The notes: generated from the sequence alone by a model not told the origin. Numbered from the stretch's first letter, positions 16,578-25,466 are shown. The stretch: 64,000 bases of DNA from CAYSQW01 sp964433135 (GCA_964433135.1 CAYSQW010000011.1:1-64000), one strand, 5' to 3'. Made by a program: numbers and translations.

Positions 16578-16948
16578 TTATTCCTTTCCGTATTTGAAAC
16601 GGGAGCCGGATTGCGAGGCTTTTGAGCTCCTTTGATTCGGTGGTGATCCAGGTATTTGCGATAGACCTGATTGATCCGTTCGAGTCTTTGGGCGTCGACC
16701 CGGTAGTAGGAAGAGGTCTTCTCTTTTCTGACGGAGAGAAGGCCGCCGCTTTTAAGAGCATTGAGATGATGCGATGCCAGCTGCTGGGAGACGCTCAGAT
16801 CCCGCAAGATCTCGCTGACTCGCTTTTCCCCCTTGGATAAAAGGCATATGATGCGCAGCCGGTTGGGATCGGATATCAACCTGAGATCCTCCGCCAGCCC
16901 CGCGATTCCGGGATCGCGGACACATGGATGCATATCTTTTTCAGACAC
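16574..16948 (-). CDS. ArsR-family transcriptional regulator
   Basis: Winged-helix repressor of 124 aa. GTG 16948 was selected because AAAGGAG lies 8 nt upstream; the longer ATG reading (16990) has no ribosome site. The helix-turn-helix reads LSDPNRLRIICLLSKGEKRVSEILRDLSVSQQLASHHL, continuing into LNALKSGGLLSVRKEKTSSYY as wing (quoted in parts from residues 25-80). It lacks the ELCVC metal box of arsenic sensors; the only nearby Cys is in HPCVRDP, so the signal is unknown. It is coupled by an ATGA overlap to the DUF5714-like gene. Confidence 0.85.
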   Translation of the reverse strand: MSEKDMHPCVRDPGIAGLAEDLRLISDPNRLRIICLLSKGEKRVSEILRDLSVSQQLASHHLNALKSGGLLSVRKEKTSSYYRVDAQRLERINQVYRKYLDHHRIKGAQKPRNPAPVSNTERNK

Positions 16949-17129
16949 CGTCGCGGCTCCTTTACAAATTAATGTTTTTACAAACCGCAATTTGTATTAT
17001 AGGGGATATACATGCGAAAATCAATCTTTTCGGACCATATGAGCAAGTCGGCGGCTCATGAAACCGCAGTCGACTATGCCGATCCGCCCGTTGCGCGGTT
17101 GACGTGGTGATATAGGCTCGCCCGGAGGG

Positions 17130-17186
17130 TGAAGAATGTCGATAATTGAAATAGAAGGTTTTTTTAACACGTATCGACATTCTTCA
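17130..17186. repeat. 15-bp perfect inverted repeat with 27-nt loop
   Basis: Arms TGAAGAATGTCGATA (17130-17144) and TATCGACATTCTTCA (17172-17186) are exactly complementary. The loop contains a T7 run. It lies just past the stop of the diacylglycerol kinase gene on the minus strand, so it may be its terminator, but no T-tract follows the second arm on that strand. Confidence 0.75.
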
Positions 17187-17194
17187 TGAATAGC

Positions 17195-18097
17195 TCAGGT
17201 TAGGATGGTTATTTCTTTGGGGATGACCCTGAGTGCAACCGGCGTTTGCCCCAAAAGTTCTCCGTCGGCCATCAAAAGCAGGGGAGGATCTCCGGCCAGG
17301 TTGATCGTCTCGGATTTGATGTTGACGACCTTGGGATGCTTGAGATGAGAGCCTGAGAAAATCCGGCTGAATATGGAAATGATGTCGCGGCGATTGACTT
17401 GATTGAAGAGAACGAGATCGACTTGCCCGTCGGCCGTGTCGGCCAAGGGCGCGATCATCATGTTCCCTCCCGTGTATTTGGAATTGGAAAGAACCAGGGC
17501 GCTGTTCATGTATGTCGTGGAATCTCCCCGGGTTTCGATGTCAATCCGGTTTTTCATCCCTTTGGCCAGCCGAATGAGAACAGCCAGACTGTAACCGGCG
17601 GAACCGAGGAATTTCAGGCGCTGATTGGTCAGGCGGAGGATATCGGCGATCAAGCCGATCCCCACGATATTCAAGGAATAGCGGCGGACCGTTTTATCTT
17701 CGGCTTGATAATGGATCTCGACCAGATCGACATTTCGCCGTCTCCCGGACAGGATGTTGTCGACGGCCTGCTCCGCCGTCAGCGTGCCGAAATCGCGGAT
17801 GAAGGAATTACCGGTTCCCGCCGGGATCAGCCCGATTTCCGGGAGCTTGGGAGGGCGCCCCTGGGAATAAAGTCCGTTGATCACTTCGAAAGACGTACCG
17901 TCGCCCCCCAAACAGAGTATGCGGTCGTATTCCTTTGGGATCGAATCCCGGGCGATGTCGATCGCGTGACCGGGATATTCGGACAGGCGCACCTCGAGAC
18001 CCGGAATCTCGGCGTTGAGCCGGGGAGAAATGCGGTCGAAACATTTGCGGCCGCGCCCGTGCCGTGCCGCTGGATTGACGATCAGTAGTGTTTTCAT
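17195..18097 (-). CDS. Diacylglycerol/lipid kinase family protein
   Basis: ATP-dependent lipid kinase of the DAGK catalytic (YegS/DgkB) family, acting at the inner face of the membrane. From ATG 18097 (300 aa) it opens with the family's first strand, MKTLLIVNPAARHGRG. The nucleotide loop LGGDGT is at 63-68, followed by IPAGTGNSFIRDFG, and the C-terminal beta domain holds LLLMADGELLGQTP. An in-frame ATG 15 codons earlier adds residues not seen in the family. The substrate may be diacylglycerol or another lipid; sequence alone does not separate them. No operon partner is evident. Confidence 0.9.
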   Translation of the reverse strand: MKTLLIVNPAARHGRGRKCFDRISPRLNAEIPGLEVRLSEYPGHAIDIARDSIPKEYDRILCLGGDGTSFEVINGLYSQGRPPKLPEIGLIPAGTGNSFIRDFGTLTAEQAVDNILSGRRRNVDLVEIHYQAEDKTVRRYSLNIVGIGLIADILRLTNQRLKFLGSAGYSLAVLIRLAKGMKNRIDIETRGDSTTYMNSALVLSNSKYTGGNMMIAPLADTADGQVDLVLFNQVNRRDIISIFSRIFSGSHLKHPKVVNIKSETINLAGDPPLLLMADGELLGQTPVALRVIPKEITILT

Positions 18098-18386
18098 GGC
18101 GAGCCGTTGTGTTTTTATAGCATAAGCAGGCGAAGCCTGCAACTTTTTCCCGCGAGATATATGACGGCGTTGATCCCCGGAGGGACCGGATCGGATCTCA
18201 AGCGGCTTCAGGGCTTCTGGCCGGCATAGATACTTCCATGAAAAGGCCGGGCGTGCCTTTTGGCGATGATTTTGGTGCTTCGGGTTGGGGAAGCGTTTCG
18301 AAAACGGGTGGATAAGACGGGCTCTTCATGGTTTGACCGGTTTGCGGTCCGGGTGGTAGACTGCTGTCTTGAGGAGGGGCGATATC

Positions 18387-20153
18387 ATGAAAAAGGGTTT
18401 TGGAACCTTATTCATTCTGGGCGTTTTTTGGGGGGCCTGTTCGAATTCCGCGGTCGATCTGGTGCTTAAAAACGGCCAGGTCTATACGGGAGAAGAGAAC
18501 CATCCCTGGGCCTCGGCGGTCGCGGTCAAAGGGAACAAGATCGTTGCGGTTTTGGACGAAGATGAGGGGACCGAGAAATATATCGGCCCGTCGACTCAGG
18601 TCATTGATCTGGACGGCCGGTTTGTCATGCCGGGTTTTATCGACGCTCATGTTCATTTCGCTCAATATGCCGCTCAGCAGCACGATATCATGCTGATGAA
18701 CGTGGATGATGACGAAGGGCTGATAGAGGAGCTTCGCAGGGTCGTCGACAACGTGGGACCGGATGAATGGATCACCGGAGGCGACTGGAGCGGCGCCATT
18801 CAATGGATGGAAGGCAGAGGCGAACTCGACGGCACCAAGGCCGAGAATCGCTGGGATCCGGATCGAAAAACCATAGATCCCGTGACACGTGACAATCCCT
18901 GTCTTTTGAACAGTTATGACGGTGAACTTTTTCTGGCGAATACCGCGGCGCTTCATGCGGCGGGACTGGAAAATTCGAAGCTGGAAGGTATGCGGCTCGA
19001 TAGGCACGGGAAGACGACGGGACTTCTGATGAGAGGCTCGCCCGCCGTCGAAATGATCCGCGCTCATGTCCAACCAAAGTCGGAAGCGAGGATCCTGAAC
19101 GAATACCGCGCCGGCCTGCGGCTGATGGCGGAAATGGGATTCGTGGAATACCATGATATGTTCAGGAGTTTTAAAGAGGTGGACCGTTATCTCCGGCTTC
19201 AGGAAGACGGCGCGCTGACCTGCCGGGTATGGCTCAGGCCCTGGCTGGATCTGAAAGAGGAGATGTTCGCGGGGAATTTCACCATGGGGATGCACCCCAA
19301 AACCGGCGATCGGGATTATTTCCTGCGTTTCGGCGGCTTCAAGAGCGCCAACGACGGTTTTTTGGGAGATCGGGGCGCCATGTTGTTCGACCCCTATACG
19401 GATAGGCCCGATTACAAGGGGCACTATCAGGAATACAACAGTGATTCCGACGTCCCCGGAAGCCTGGTCGGGAATCCCGAGGTCTATGCGGGACACTGCC
19501 GGGACGCCGTGGAACACGGTTTTTGCGTCGACTCCCATGCCATAGGCGACAGGGGTGTTTCCGAAGTCATCGATGTCCTCGAGCGCATCCATGCGGAAAC
19601 GGATACGGACATGAGTCTGTTCCGGATCATCCACGCCGAAGTCGTGCAGCCGCGGGAATTCGAAAGGATCAAGCGATTGAATCTCATCGTGGAAACCAAT
19701 CCCAGCCAGCTCGCTGACGATATGCGCTGGCTCATCGACAGATTGGGGCCGGAAAGAGAGAAGCTGTGTTTCCCTTTCCGGAACTTTTTGGATAAAGGGA
19801 TCGTCATGAATTTCGGCTCGGATATACCCGGCAACGCCGGCGCCATGTTTTTCAATGATCCGAAGTATGTTTTGAATGCAGCGGTCAACCGCACCAACAA
19901 TGAAGGAGAGCCTGGAGGCGGATGGATTCCGGAGCAGAAGATCAGCATGGAAGAAGCCATCAAGTGCTTCACCTTAAACGGCGCCTACGGATGCATGCGG
20001 GAAGACAGTGTGCGGGGAACCCTTAAGCAGGGCAAGCTGGCCGACATCGTGGTGATCGACCGGAACATCGTCAAGAACGATCCTCGCGATGTGCTCAATA
20101 TGAATGTCATGATGACGATCGTCGACGGGCGGATCGTTTTCCGAAAGGATTGA
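18387..20153 (+). CDS. Amidohydrolase-3 (YtcJ-like) lipoprotein
   Basis: Metal-dependent hydrolase of the amidohydrolase superfamily, YtcJ-like clade, with a lipoprotein signal. ATG 18387 follows GAGGAGGGG and starts MKKGFGTLFILGVFWGAC, where GAC is the lipobox. The mature part starts with the family's small beta domain (DLVLKNGQVYTGEENHPWASAVAV), then the metal motif PGFIDAHVHF, SHAIGDRG with a ligand His, and HAEVVQP. The C-terminus returns to the beta domain with GKLADIVVIDRN. The natural substrate of this clade is mostly unknown. A paralogue is encoded at 57.2 kb. It converges on the reductase gene with a 23-nt gap. Confidence 0.88.
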   Translation: MKKGFGTLFILGVFWGACSNSAVDLVLKNGQVYTGEENHPWASAVAVKGNKIVAVLDEDEGTEKYIGPSTQVIDLDGRFVMPGFIDAHVHFAQYAAQQHDIMLMNVDDDEGLIEELRRVVDNVGPDEWITGGDWSGAIQWMEGRGELDGTKAENRWDPDRKTIDPVTRDNPCLLNSYDGELFLANTAALHAAGLENSKLEGMRLDRHGKTTGLLMRGSPAVEMIRAHVQPKSEARILNEYRAGLRLMAEMGFVEYHDMFRSFKEVDRYLRLQEDGALTCRVWLRPWLDLKEEMFAGNFTMGMHPKTGDRDYFLRFGGFKSANDGFLGDRGAMLFDPYTDRPDYKGHYQEYNSDSDVPGSLVGNPEVYAGHCRDAVEHGFCVDSHAIGDRGVSEVIDVLERIHAETDTDMSLFRIIHAEVVQPREFERIKRLNLIVETNPSQLADDMRWLIDRLGPEREKLCFPFRNFLDKGIVMNFGSDIPGNAGAMFFNDPKYVLNAAVNRTNNEGEPGGGWIPEQKISMEEAIKCFTLNGAYGCMREDSVRGTLKQGKLADIVVIDRNIVKNDPRDVLNMNVMMTIVDGRIVFRKD

Positions 20154-20176
20154 TCCGTGTTGATATCGCGCGGGAT

Positions 20177-20845
20177 TCAGAAATCCTTGAAGGGATGCGC
20201 GAATCGCTTCGCATAGGCGTTGTGTTTTTTAAGCATCGAATTCCAATATAAATTCGACAGGCCCGTCAACCTGGATAATTTCATGAAAAACTTCTGGCCA
20301 GCGGAAAGACGCTCATGCGGAGCCAACTTTTTCACGATTTTTTCATCGAATCGGCCCGTAAGGGCGTACTGCCTCCCTAAATCGGTGAAGAGTTGAAAAA
20401 GTCTCTTCGTCATCCAGGAGGGCATGATGCGGATGCCTTCCGCCCCGCCCCGAATCACGATTCCCGAGAAGCGGCAACCCAGGCGGCCGGCGAATTTTTC
20501 CATGTAGCGGGCCACAAAGCGTGAGTGAATCGGTTCGGGAAATCCGGACTGGATGACGAATCCGAGAGAAGGTTGTTTCCCTCCCGCCGGTATGTTTTCT
20601 AACGCTTCGATGAAGTGTTTTACGATCCCGGGCATGGCGTCGGTATAAAGCGGGAAGATGATGATGGCATGCTCGGCATTCCGGAATGCCGCTGTGTTTT
20701 CGACCGTTTCCTTTACCCGGTTCAGATAGAACAGCTCGGAGGAACAGCCTTTGTGTGAATGAAAACCTTTGAGAAAGTTTTCCATGAGGAGGGTCGAATT
20801 GCTTTCCCGACCGCGGGGAGAACCATTAAACACGGTCAATCGCAT
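20177..20845 (-). CDS. Flavodoxin-fold NAD(P)H-dependent oxidoreductase
   Basis: FMN-binding reductase-like protein of 222 aa. From ATG 20845 it begins with the flavodoxin phosphate loop MRLTVFNGSPRGRESNSTLL. The second conserved block, AIIIFPLYTDAMPGIVKHFIEAL, is the usual isoalloxazine-contact region. The C-terminal 80 residues (LFTDLGRQYALTGRFDEK...) are an extension of unknown role. The start overlaps the stop of the upstream flavodoxin-like gene by 20 nt, so the pair is coupled. Longer readings into the neighbouring frame are rejected. The electron acceptor is unknown. Confidence 0.8.
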   Translation of the reverse strand: MRLTVFNGSPRGRESNSTLLMENFLKGFHSHKGCSSELFYLNRVKETVENTAAFRNAEHAIIIFPLYTDAMPGIVKHFIEALENIPAGGKQPSLGFVIQSGFPEPIHSRFVARYMEKFAGRLGCRFSGIVIRGGAEGIRIMPSWMTKRLFQLFTDLGRQYALTGRFDEKIVKKLAPHERLSAGQKFFMKLSRLTGLSNLYWNSMLKKHNAYAKRFAHPFKDF

Positions 20846-21377
20846 CGCTGACCTCCTTGACCGGCTGAGTCGTCGTCGCTGAAAAAACGCATTCGGATTT
20901 GAGATTGAGAGCGAACCTCGAAAACATATCCAGGGTGATCTCGATATCCTCGTCGTCGGTTCCGGGCGTCTTGTGCAGCAGAACCCCGAGCCTGGGATAA
21001 ACGTCGTATCGTTTCCGGTGATGGCATTCTCCATTCACCAGCTCAATGTAAGGATGAATCAGCGGGATCAGTTTGTCCTGGGTTTTCTTCATGAGAGCGC
21101 TGGTGAATCCCATGACCACCGGAGAAAAGAAAAGCACGAAGTCCGCGTTGATGTATTCGCGGCAGACGGTGTGGCTGTCATCCTTGAAAACACATTCTCC
21201 GGGTGTTCCCCACCAGCAGCTCCAGCATCCCGTGCAAAAACGGATGCTCATATCTCGCAATACAAGCAATTTTGTCGTATGTCCTTTTTCGGTAAGCGCA
21301 GCGGCGACATCGGAGACATACCGATTGTAAGCCTCCTCCCCCGCAGATGGATGTCCATCCAAGATCAACGCTTTCAT
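20826..21377 (-). CDS. Flavodoxin-fold NADPH-dependent reductase with Cys motif
   Basis: Flavoprotein of 183 aa of the NADPH-dependent FMN reductase type. ATG 21377 begins MKALILDGHPSAGEEAYNRY. The segment RFCTGCWSCWWGTPGECVFKDD is the CxxCxxC...C stretch typical of this group, which may hold an Fe-S cluster or redox cysteines. VLFFSPVVMGFTSALMKKTQD is the flavin-contact block. It is the first gene of a two-gene unit with the overlapping reductase downstream. Ribosome site is GGGGAA, of moderate quality. The physiological substrate is unknown. Confidence 0.82.
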   Translation of the reverse strand: MKALILDGHPSAGEEAYNRYVSDVAAALTEKGHTTKLLVLRDMSIRFCTGCWSCWWGTPGECVFKDDSHTVCREYINADFVLFFSPVVMGFTSALMKKTQDKLIPLIHPYIELVNGECHHRKRYDVYPRLGVLLHKTPGTDDEDIEITLDMFSRFALNLKSECVFSATTTQPVKEVSDAIDRV

Positions 21378-21494
21378 TTCATGTTCCCCTGGAAGATGGA
21401 TTGATTCGCGTATCGATTTGCACAGGAATATATAACATGCGGGATGAGCGGAGTCAATCAACTGAAATTGTCATATGTCGTATTCTTTCCGGGC

Positions 21495-21536
21495 TTGATA
21501 TTATATGAATGAACGCTCATTATAACCCGTGGGTTA
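21495..21536 (+). promoter_or_regulatory. Promoter region with two adjacent palindromes upstream of the SDR gene
   Basis: A -35 TTGATA (21495-21500) is followed by AATGAACGCTCATT (21508-21521), a 5-bp-arm dyad of the kind bound by TetR-family repressors, and then TAACCCGTGGGTTA (21523-21536), a perfect 6-bp-arm palindrome. A possible -10 (CATTAT, 21518-21523) overlaps the first dyad. No TetR gene is in the window. Confidence 0.45.
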
Positions 21537-21548
21537 AAGGAGATAATA

Positions 21549-22457
21549 ATGTTAAAAAAGAAATGGGACAGCAGTGATATCCCCGACCAGAAGGGTCGGA
21601 TGGCCGTGGTGACGGGTTCCAGCAGCGGGATCGGCTATGAAACCGCCGGAGTGCTGGCGGAAAAGAACGCCGCGGTCGTTATCGCCGTGCGCAATCTGAA
21701 AAAAGGGAATGATGCGGCGGAGAAGATCAAATCCGGGCACCGGAGCGCCGATATAAGAGTCATGGAACTCGATCTTGCGGATTTGTCATCCGTACGCCGT
21801 TTCGCCGAAAAATTCAAAGCTGATAATACACGGCTGGATCTCCTGATCAACAATGCGGGCGTCATGATGCCGCCTTATTCCAAGACGAGCGACGGTTTTG
21901 AGCTCCAGTTCGGGACGAATCATCTGGGACATTTCGCGGTCACGGGATTGCTCCTCGATCTGATCGTGAAGACGCCGGGGTCCAGGATCGTCAATGTATC
22001 GAGCGGAGCCCATAAATTAGGCGGCTTGAATTTCGAGGATCTTAACTGGGAAAACCGCCCCTACAGGAAGGCCAAGGCATACGTTGACAGCAAGATAGCG
22101 AATATCTATTTTACCTATGAGCTGCAGAAAAAGCTGCGAGACGCCGGATATGAGACGCTGGTTACCGCGGCCCATCCCGGATGGACCGCCACCGAGCTGC
22201 AGCGTCATGCCGGTCTGCTCAGGTTTCTCAATAATTTTCTTGCCCAGGGTATCGAAATGGGGGCGCTGCCCACCCTGTATGCCGCCGTCGGCCCGGATGC
22301 CGAGGCCGGCGATTATTTCGGCCCGTCCGGCTTGGGAGAGATGAGAGGATACCCCAAAAAAGTTGAATCGAATGGATTGTCGCATGACGAAAAAATATCG
22401 GCTAAATTATGGCGGGTATCCGAAGAACTCACGGAAATAAAATATCCTCTAAGCTGA
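21549..22457 (+). CDS. Short-chain dehydrogenase/reductase (retinol dehydrogenase-like)
   Basis: NAD(P)-dependent oxidoreductase of the classical or extended SDR type, 302 aa. The cofactor loop TGSSSGIG is at 22-29, NNAG at 101-104, the catalytic Ser in VNVSSGAH (about 151-152), and YVDSK gives Tyr178 and Lys182. The C-terminal substrate region (AAHPGWTATELQRHAG) is like the RDH/WWOX-type SDRs that act on lipophilic alcohols or ketones. The substrate is unknown. Ribosome site AAAGGAG before ATG 21549. The MarR gene follows 130 nt later with its own promoter, so this SDR is probably a separate unit. Confidence 0.9.
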   Translation: MLKKKWDSSDIPDQKGRMAVVTGSSSGIGYETAGVLAEKNAAVVIAVRNLKKGNDAAEKIKSGHRSADIRVMELDLADLSSVRRFAEKFKADNTRLDLLINNAGVMMPPYSKTSDGFELQFGTNHLGHFAVTGLLLDLIVKTPGSRIVNVSSGAHKLGGLNFEDLNWENRPYRKAKAYVDSKIANIYFTYELQKKLRDAGYETLVTAAHPGWTATELQRHAGLLRFLNNFLAQGIEMGALPTLYAAVGPDAEAGDYFGPSGLGEMRGYPKKVESNGLSHDEKISAKLWRVSEELTEIKYPLS

Positions 22458-22560
22458 AGTAAGCGGATGGATCGGTTCGGTATCCGAATCCGTGAAATTA
22501 TCCGTTTGCATGTTAACAGGGGGATTTTGCCGTAACGCTTCAAGAGATTGATACGGCGGT

Positions 22561-22589
22561 TTGACAAAAGTTCGACGTCGAACTATATT
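22561..22589 (+). promoter_or_regulatory. MarR promoter with palindromic operator in the spacer
   Basis: Consensus -35 TTGACA (22561-22566), 17-nt spacer and -10 TATATT (22584-22589). The spacer ends with GTTCGACGTCGAAC (22570-22583), a perfect 14-bp palindrome touching the -10. This is the arrangement expected for a self-repressing MarR gene. The predicted transcription start is about 22596, at an ATG. Confidence 0.75.
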
Positions 22590-22595
22590 ATGGTT

Positions 22596-23036
22596 ATGAA
22601 TGGGGGAACGGGGAACACACGACATATATTGGCCTCGATGAGCCGGATCGGAGTCTTGGCTTCCAGGGTAATCGTAAAAAAGCTGAAGGAACACGGGATC
22701 GAGGGGCTTGTCTCTTCCCACGGCGATATTCTGGTTCAGTTGTATGCCCATCAAGAGATGAGCATGAAGGATCTGGCCGCAAAAATCGGCAAAAGGAAAA
22801 GCACGGTCACCGCTCTTATCGATAAACTGGTACGCAGTGGATATGTCGAGAAATCGACGGATATCTATGATCACCGGATCCATATCATCACGTTGACCCG
22901 GAAGGCGAAAAATCTGGAAAAGGATTTCCAGGAAATTTCCGAAGAATTATTGTTCATGACATATAAAGGATTTTCAGAGAAAGAGAAAATCGAGGTCACG
23001 AATTATCTGGATCGGATATCGGATAATCTGAATTAA
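22596..23036 (+). CDS. MarR-family transcriptional regulator
   Basis: Winged-helix dimeric repressor of 146 aa. Helix 1 is HILASMSRIGVLASRVIVKK. The DNA-binding part is EMSMKDLAAKIGKRKSTVTALIDKLV with wing STDIYDHRIHIITLT, and a long C-terminal dimer helix follows. No cysteine is present, so it is not a thiol-switch MarR of the OhrR type. The start is placed at ATG 22596 because the promoter -10 ends at 22589, so transcription would begin at that codon (a leaderless mRNA); ATG 22638 is the alternative. It sits 79 nt upstream of the ergothioneine-type operon on the same strand and is its likely regulator, by position only. Confidence 0.88.
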   Translation: MNGGTGNTRHILASMSRIGVLASRVIVKKLKEHGIEGLVSSHGDILVQLYAHQEMSMKDLAAKIGKRKSTVTALIDKLVRSGYVEKSTDIYDHRIHIITLTRKAKNLEKDFQEISEELLFMTYKGFSEKEKIEVTNYLDRISDNLN

Positions 23037-23115
23037 GGGAGCGGATTCTGCATCTCGGGGATAAGGCCCGCGCCGGAAAGTCTTTTAATTTGAGAAGGGA
23101 AGGTTTGCTGGGATC

Positions 23116-24435
23116 ATGGAAAAGTCGACGATCACGGTTTCAACCAAGGCTCTGAGCCTCAAATTGGGGCGCCCGGACGTTGATATCATCGACGTGCGTT
23201 CGGTGGAGGCCTATAACGGATGGAGGCTCCGGAAAGAGGCACGCGGAGGGCATGTTCAAGGAGCGAGAAGCCTGCCCTTCAAATGGACCCGCTATATCGA
23301 TTGGATCGAGATCGTCGGCGCGAAAAATATTCTGCCCCAGCGTTCACAGGTTCTATACGGTTACGACCGGCGTGAAACGGAAAAGGCCGCGGAACTTTTT
23401 CTCCGTTCCGGCTACCCGGATGTGAGTGTTTATCACTCTTTCGCTGATGAATGGGCCGCAAACGAAAAACATCCGATGGATAAGCTCATCCGTTACAACC
23501 GCCTGGTTTCCGCCGAATGGCTCCATGAGCTTATCCAAACCGCCGATGCTCCTGAGTACGACAATGATAAATATGTTCTGTGTCATGCTCATTATCAAAA
23601 CCGGAAAGCTTATGAGGAAGGGCATATCCCGGGTGCGGTCGATCTGGATACGAACCTGCTGGAATCTCCGGATACCTGGAACCGCCGTTCTCCGGAAGAA
23701 ATAAAGAGGGTTATGGAAAGCCTGGGGATACGCCATGACACGATGGTCATATTGTATGGAAGATTTTCCGATCCTGATTTCAATGACCCGTTTCCCGGAA
23801 GCAGCGCCGGGCACCTGGGAGCTTTCCGCTGCGCCTTTATCATGATGGCGGCCGGGGTCAAGGATGTGCGGATGCTCAACGGCGGACTGCAGTCCTGGAT
23901 CGATGCCGGCTACGCCGAGACACGGGAGGAGACCGTGAAACCTCCGGCGGTCGATTTCGGAGCCGCCGTTCCCGCATGCTCCCGGTTTGCCGTGGATATG
24001 GATGAGGCAAAAGAGATCCTGAAATCCGAAGACAAGAATCTGGTCAGTGTTCGCAGCTGGCCTGAGTTTGTCGGTGAAGTCAGCGGTTATCACTATATCG
24101 AAAAAAAAGGAAGGATTCCGGGCGCCGTATTCGGAAACTGCGGCAGCGATGCTTACCATATGGAGAATTACCGAAACCTGGACCATACCATGCGCGAGTA
24201 CTCGGAAATCGAAAAGATGTGGGCTGAAAACGGCATCACTCCCGATAAGCGGAATGCTTTTTACTGCGGTACGGGGTGGAGAGGGAGTGAAGCCTTCTTC
24301 AGCGCCTGGCTGATGGGATGGCCGGATGTCGCGGTATTTGACGGAGGATGGTTCGAATGGAGCCGGGATGACAAAAATCCGTATGAAACGGGTTTGCCGA
24401 AGCCGCCCGGGACATTTTCAGAGCCGGAATTGTGA
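23116..24435 (+). CDS. eanB: EanB-like ergothioneine synthase (three-rhodanese sulfurtransferase)
   Basis: Predicted to insert sulfur directly into the imidazole C2 (epsilon) carbon of hercynine to give ergothioneine without oxygen, as known for EanB of green sulfur bacteria. Three rhodanese-like repeats are seen (about 5-120, 130-275, 285-425). Only the last keeps an active-site Cys, Cys384 in FYCGTGWRGSEAFF. The first has YGYDRRE and the second YGRFSDP at the matching loops. Tyr325 (GEVSGYHYIEKKG) lies 59 residues before Cys384, the same spacing as Tyr353 and Cys412 of Chlorobium EanB as I recall that numbering. Its stop overlaps the methyltransferase start (GTGA). A plain thiosulfate sulfurtransferase is the alternative, but three domains plus an EgtD-type neighbour argue for EanB. 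Confidence 0.8.
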   Translation: MEKSTITVSTKALSLKLGRPDVDIIDVRSVEAYNGWRLRKEARGGHVQGARSLPFKWTRYIDWIEIVGAKNILPQRSQVLYGYDRRETEKAAELFLRSGYPDVSVYHSFADEWAANEKHPMDKLIRYNRLVSAEWLHELIQTADAPEYDNDKYVLCHAHYQNRKAYEEGHIPGAVDLDTNLLESPDTWNRRSPEEIKRVMESLGIRHDTMVILYGRFSDPDFNDPFPGSSAGHLGAFRCAFIMMAAGVKDVRMLNGGLQSWIDAGYAETREETVKPPAVDFGAAVPACSRFAVDMDEAKEILKSEDKNLVSVRSWPEFVGEVSGYHYIEKKGRIPGAVFGNCGSDAYHMENYRNLDHTMREYSEIEKMWAENGITPDKRNAFYCGTGWRGSEAFFSAWLMGWPDVAVFDGGWFEWSRDDKNPYETGLPKPPGTFSEPEL

Positions 24436-25466
24436 AAGAGATGCCGGATATGACCATTTATGAAGATCCGTCCTATGCGGATGCGACGGTCACGATAAGC
24501 AACCATCTGCTCGAAATCGATAAACGAGCGTCGATCGAAGCGGTCCTCGACGGCTTGACTTCCGATCGCAAAAATATTTCCAGCAAGTATTTCTACGACG
24601 CCGAGGGATCCCGGTTGTTCGAAGAGATAACAAGGTTGCCCGAGTATTATCTCACGCGCACTGAAAAAGCCATCCTCAGGGACGCGGCTTTTCGAATCGC
24701 CGGAGATCTCGGGAATATCGACATCATAGAAATCGGGAGCGGCGACGGAGACAAGGTCTCTCTTCTGCTGGATGCCGTAACGGCTGCGAATATGCCGACG
24801 GTTCGATACATCCCGCTAGATATCAATCGGGGCGTGATCGAAAACTCAGCGAAGAATCTTATTGGTAGATTTCCCGGATTGAGAGTTATCGGCATGGTGG
24901 CTGATTTTGAAAAACAGCTCCATCTGATTCCCGGAGACGCGGAGCGGCTTATCTGTTTTTTCGGCAGCACGGTGGGAAACCTCTCCCGGATGCATGCCAT
25001 GAAAATAATCGCGGAGCTGGGCGGCGGCATGCGGCCGGGCGACCGGCTGCTGCTCGGTGTCGACCGGGTCAAAAACCGCGACGTCCTCTACAAGGCCTAC
25101 AATGACAGCCGGGATACTACGGCAAGATTCAATCGGAATATTCTGAATGTGATCAATAATCTAGCGGGTACGAATTTCAATCCGGATCTCTTCGATCACA
25201 TCGCGTTTTATGAGGAAGAACACTCCCGTATCGAAATGCATTTGAAAGCTGTGCAGTACATGGAGGTTTCCTGTCCGTATCTGCACGGCAGCATTCGGAT
25301 CAAGCCTGATGAAACCATTCATACAGAAAATTCACACAAATTTACGGCCCGGCATATCGAAAACCTGGCATCGGCTGCCGGTTTGAAAATAGAACACATC
25401 TTCTCCGATCAGAAACAGTGGTTTTCCCTCGTTCAGTTTTTAAAAACAGACCGGAGTGATCGATGA
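24432..25466 (+). CDS. eanA: L-histidine N-alpha-methyltransferase (EanA/EgtD family)
   Basis: SAM-dependent trimethylation of the histidine amino group to hercynine. Family motifs in order: SSKYFYDAEGSRLFEEIT at 50-67, EYYLTRTE at 71-78 (substrate Tyr), the SAM loop IGSGDGDK at 101-108, GSTVGNL at 178-184 with the Asn that binds the substrate carboxylate, and HTENSHKF at 297-304, where Glu299 and Ser301 match the amino-binding pair of EgtD. At 344 aa it is normal length. The GTG start overlaps the EanB stop by 4 nt (ATG 24450 is possible), and its stop overlaps sufS (ATGA). No EgtB-type sulfoxide synthase is present, so the oxygen-independent EanA/EanB route fits best. Confidence 0.88.
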   Translation: MKEMPDMTIYEDPSYADATVTISNHLLEIDKRASIEAVLDGLTSDRKNISSKYFYDAEGSRLFEEITRLPEYYLTRTEKAILRDAAFRIAGDLGNIDIIEIGSGDGDKVSLLLDAVTAANMPTVRYIPLDINRGVIENSAKNLIGRFPGLRVIGMVADFEKQLHLIPGDAERLICFFGSTVGNLSRMHAMKIIAELGGGMRPGDRLLLGVDRVKNRDVLYKAYNDSRDTTARFNRNILNVINNLAGTNFNPDLFDHIAFYEEEHSRIEMHLKAVQYMEVSCPYLHGSIRIKPDETIHTENSHKFTARHIENLASAAGLKIEHIFSDQKQWFSLVQFLKTDRSDR

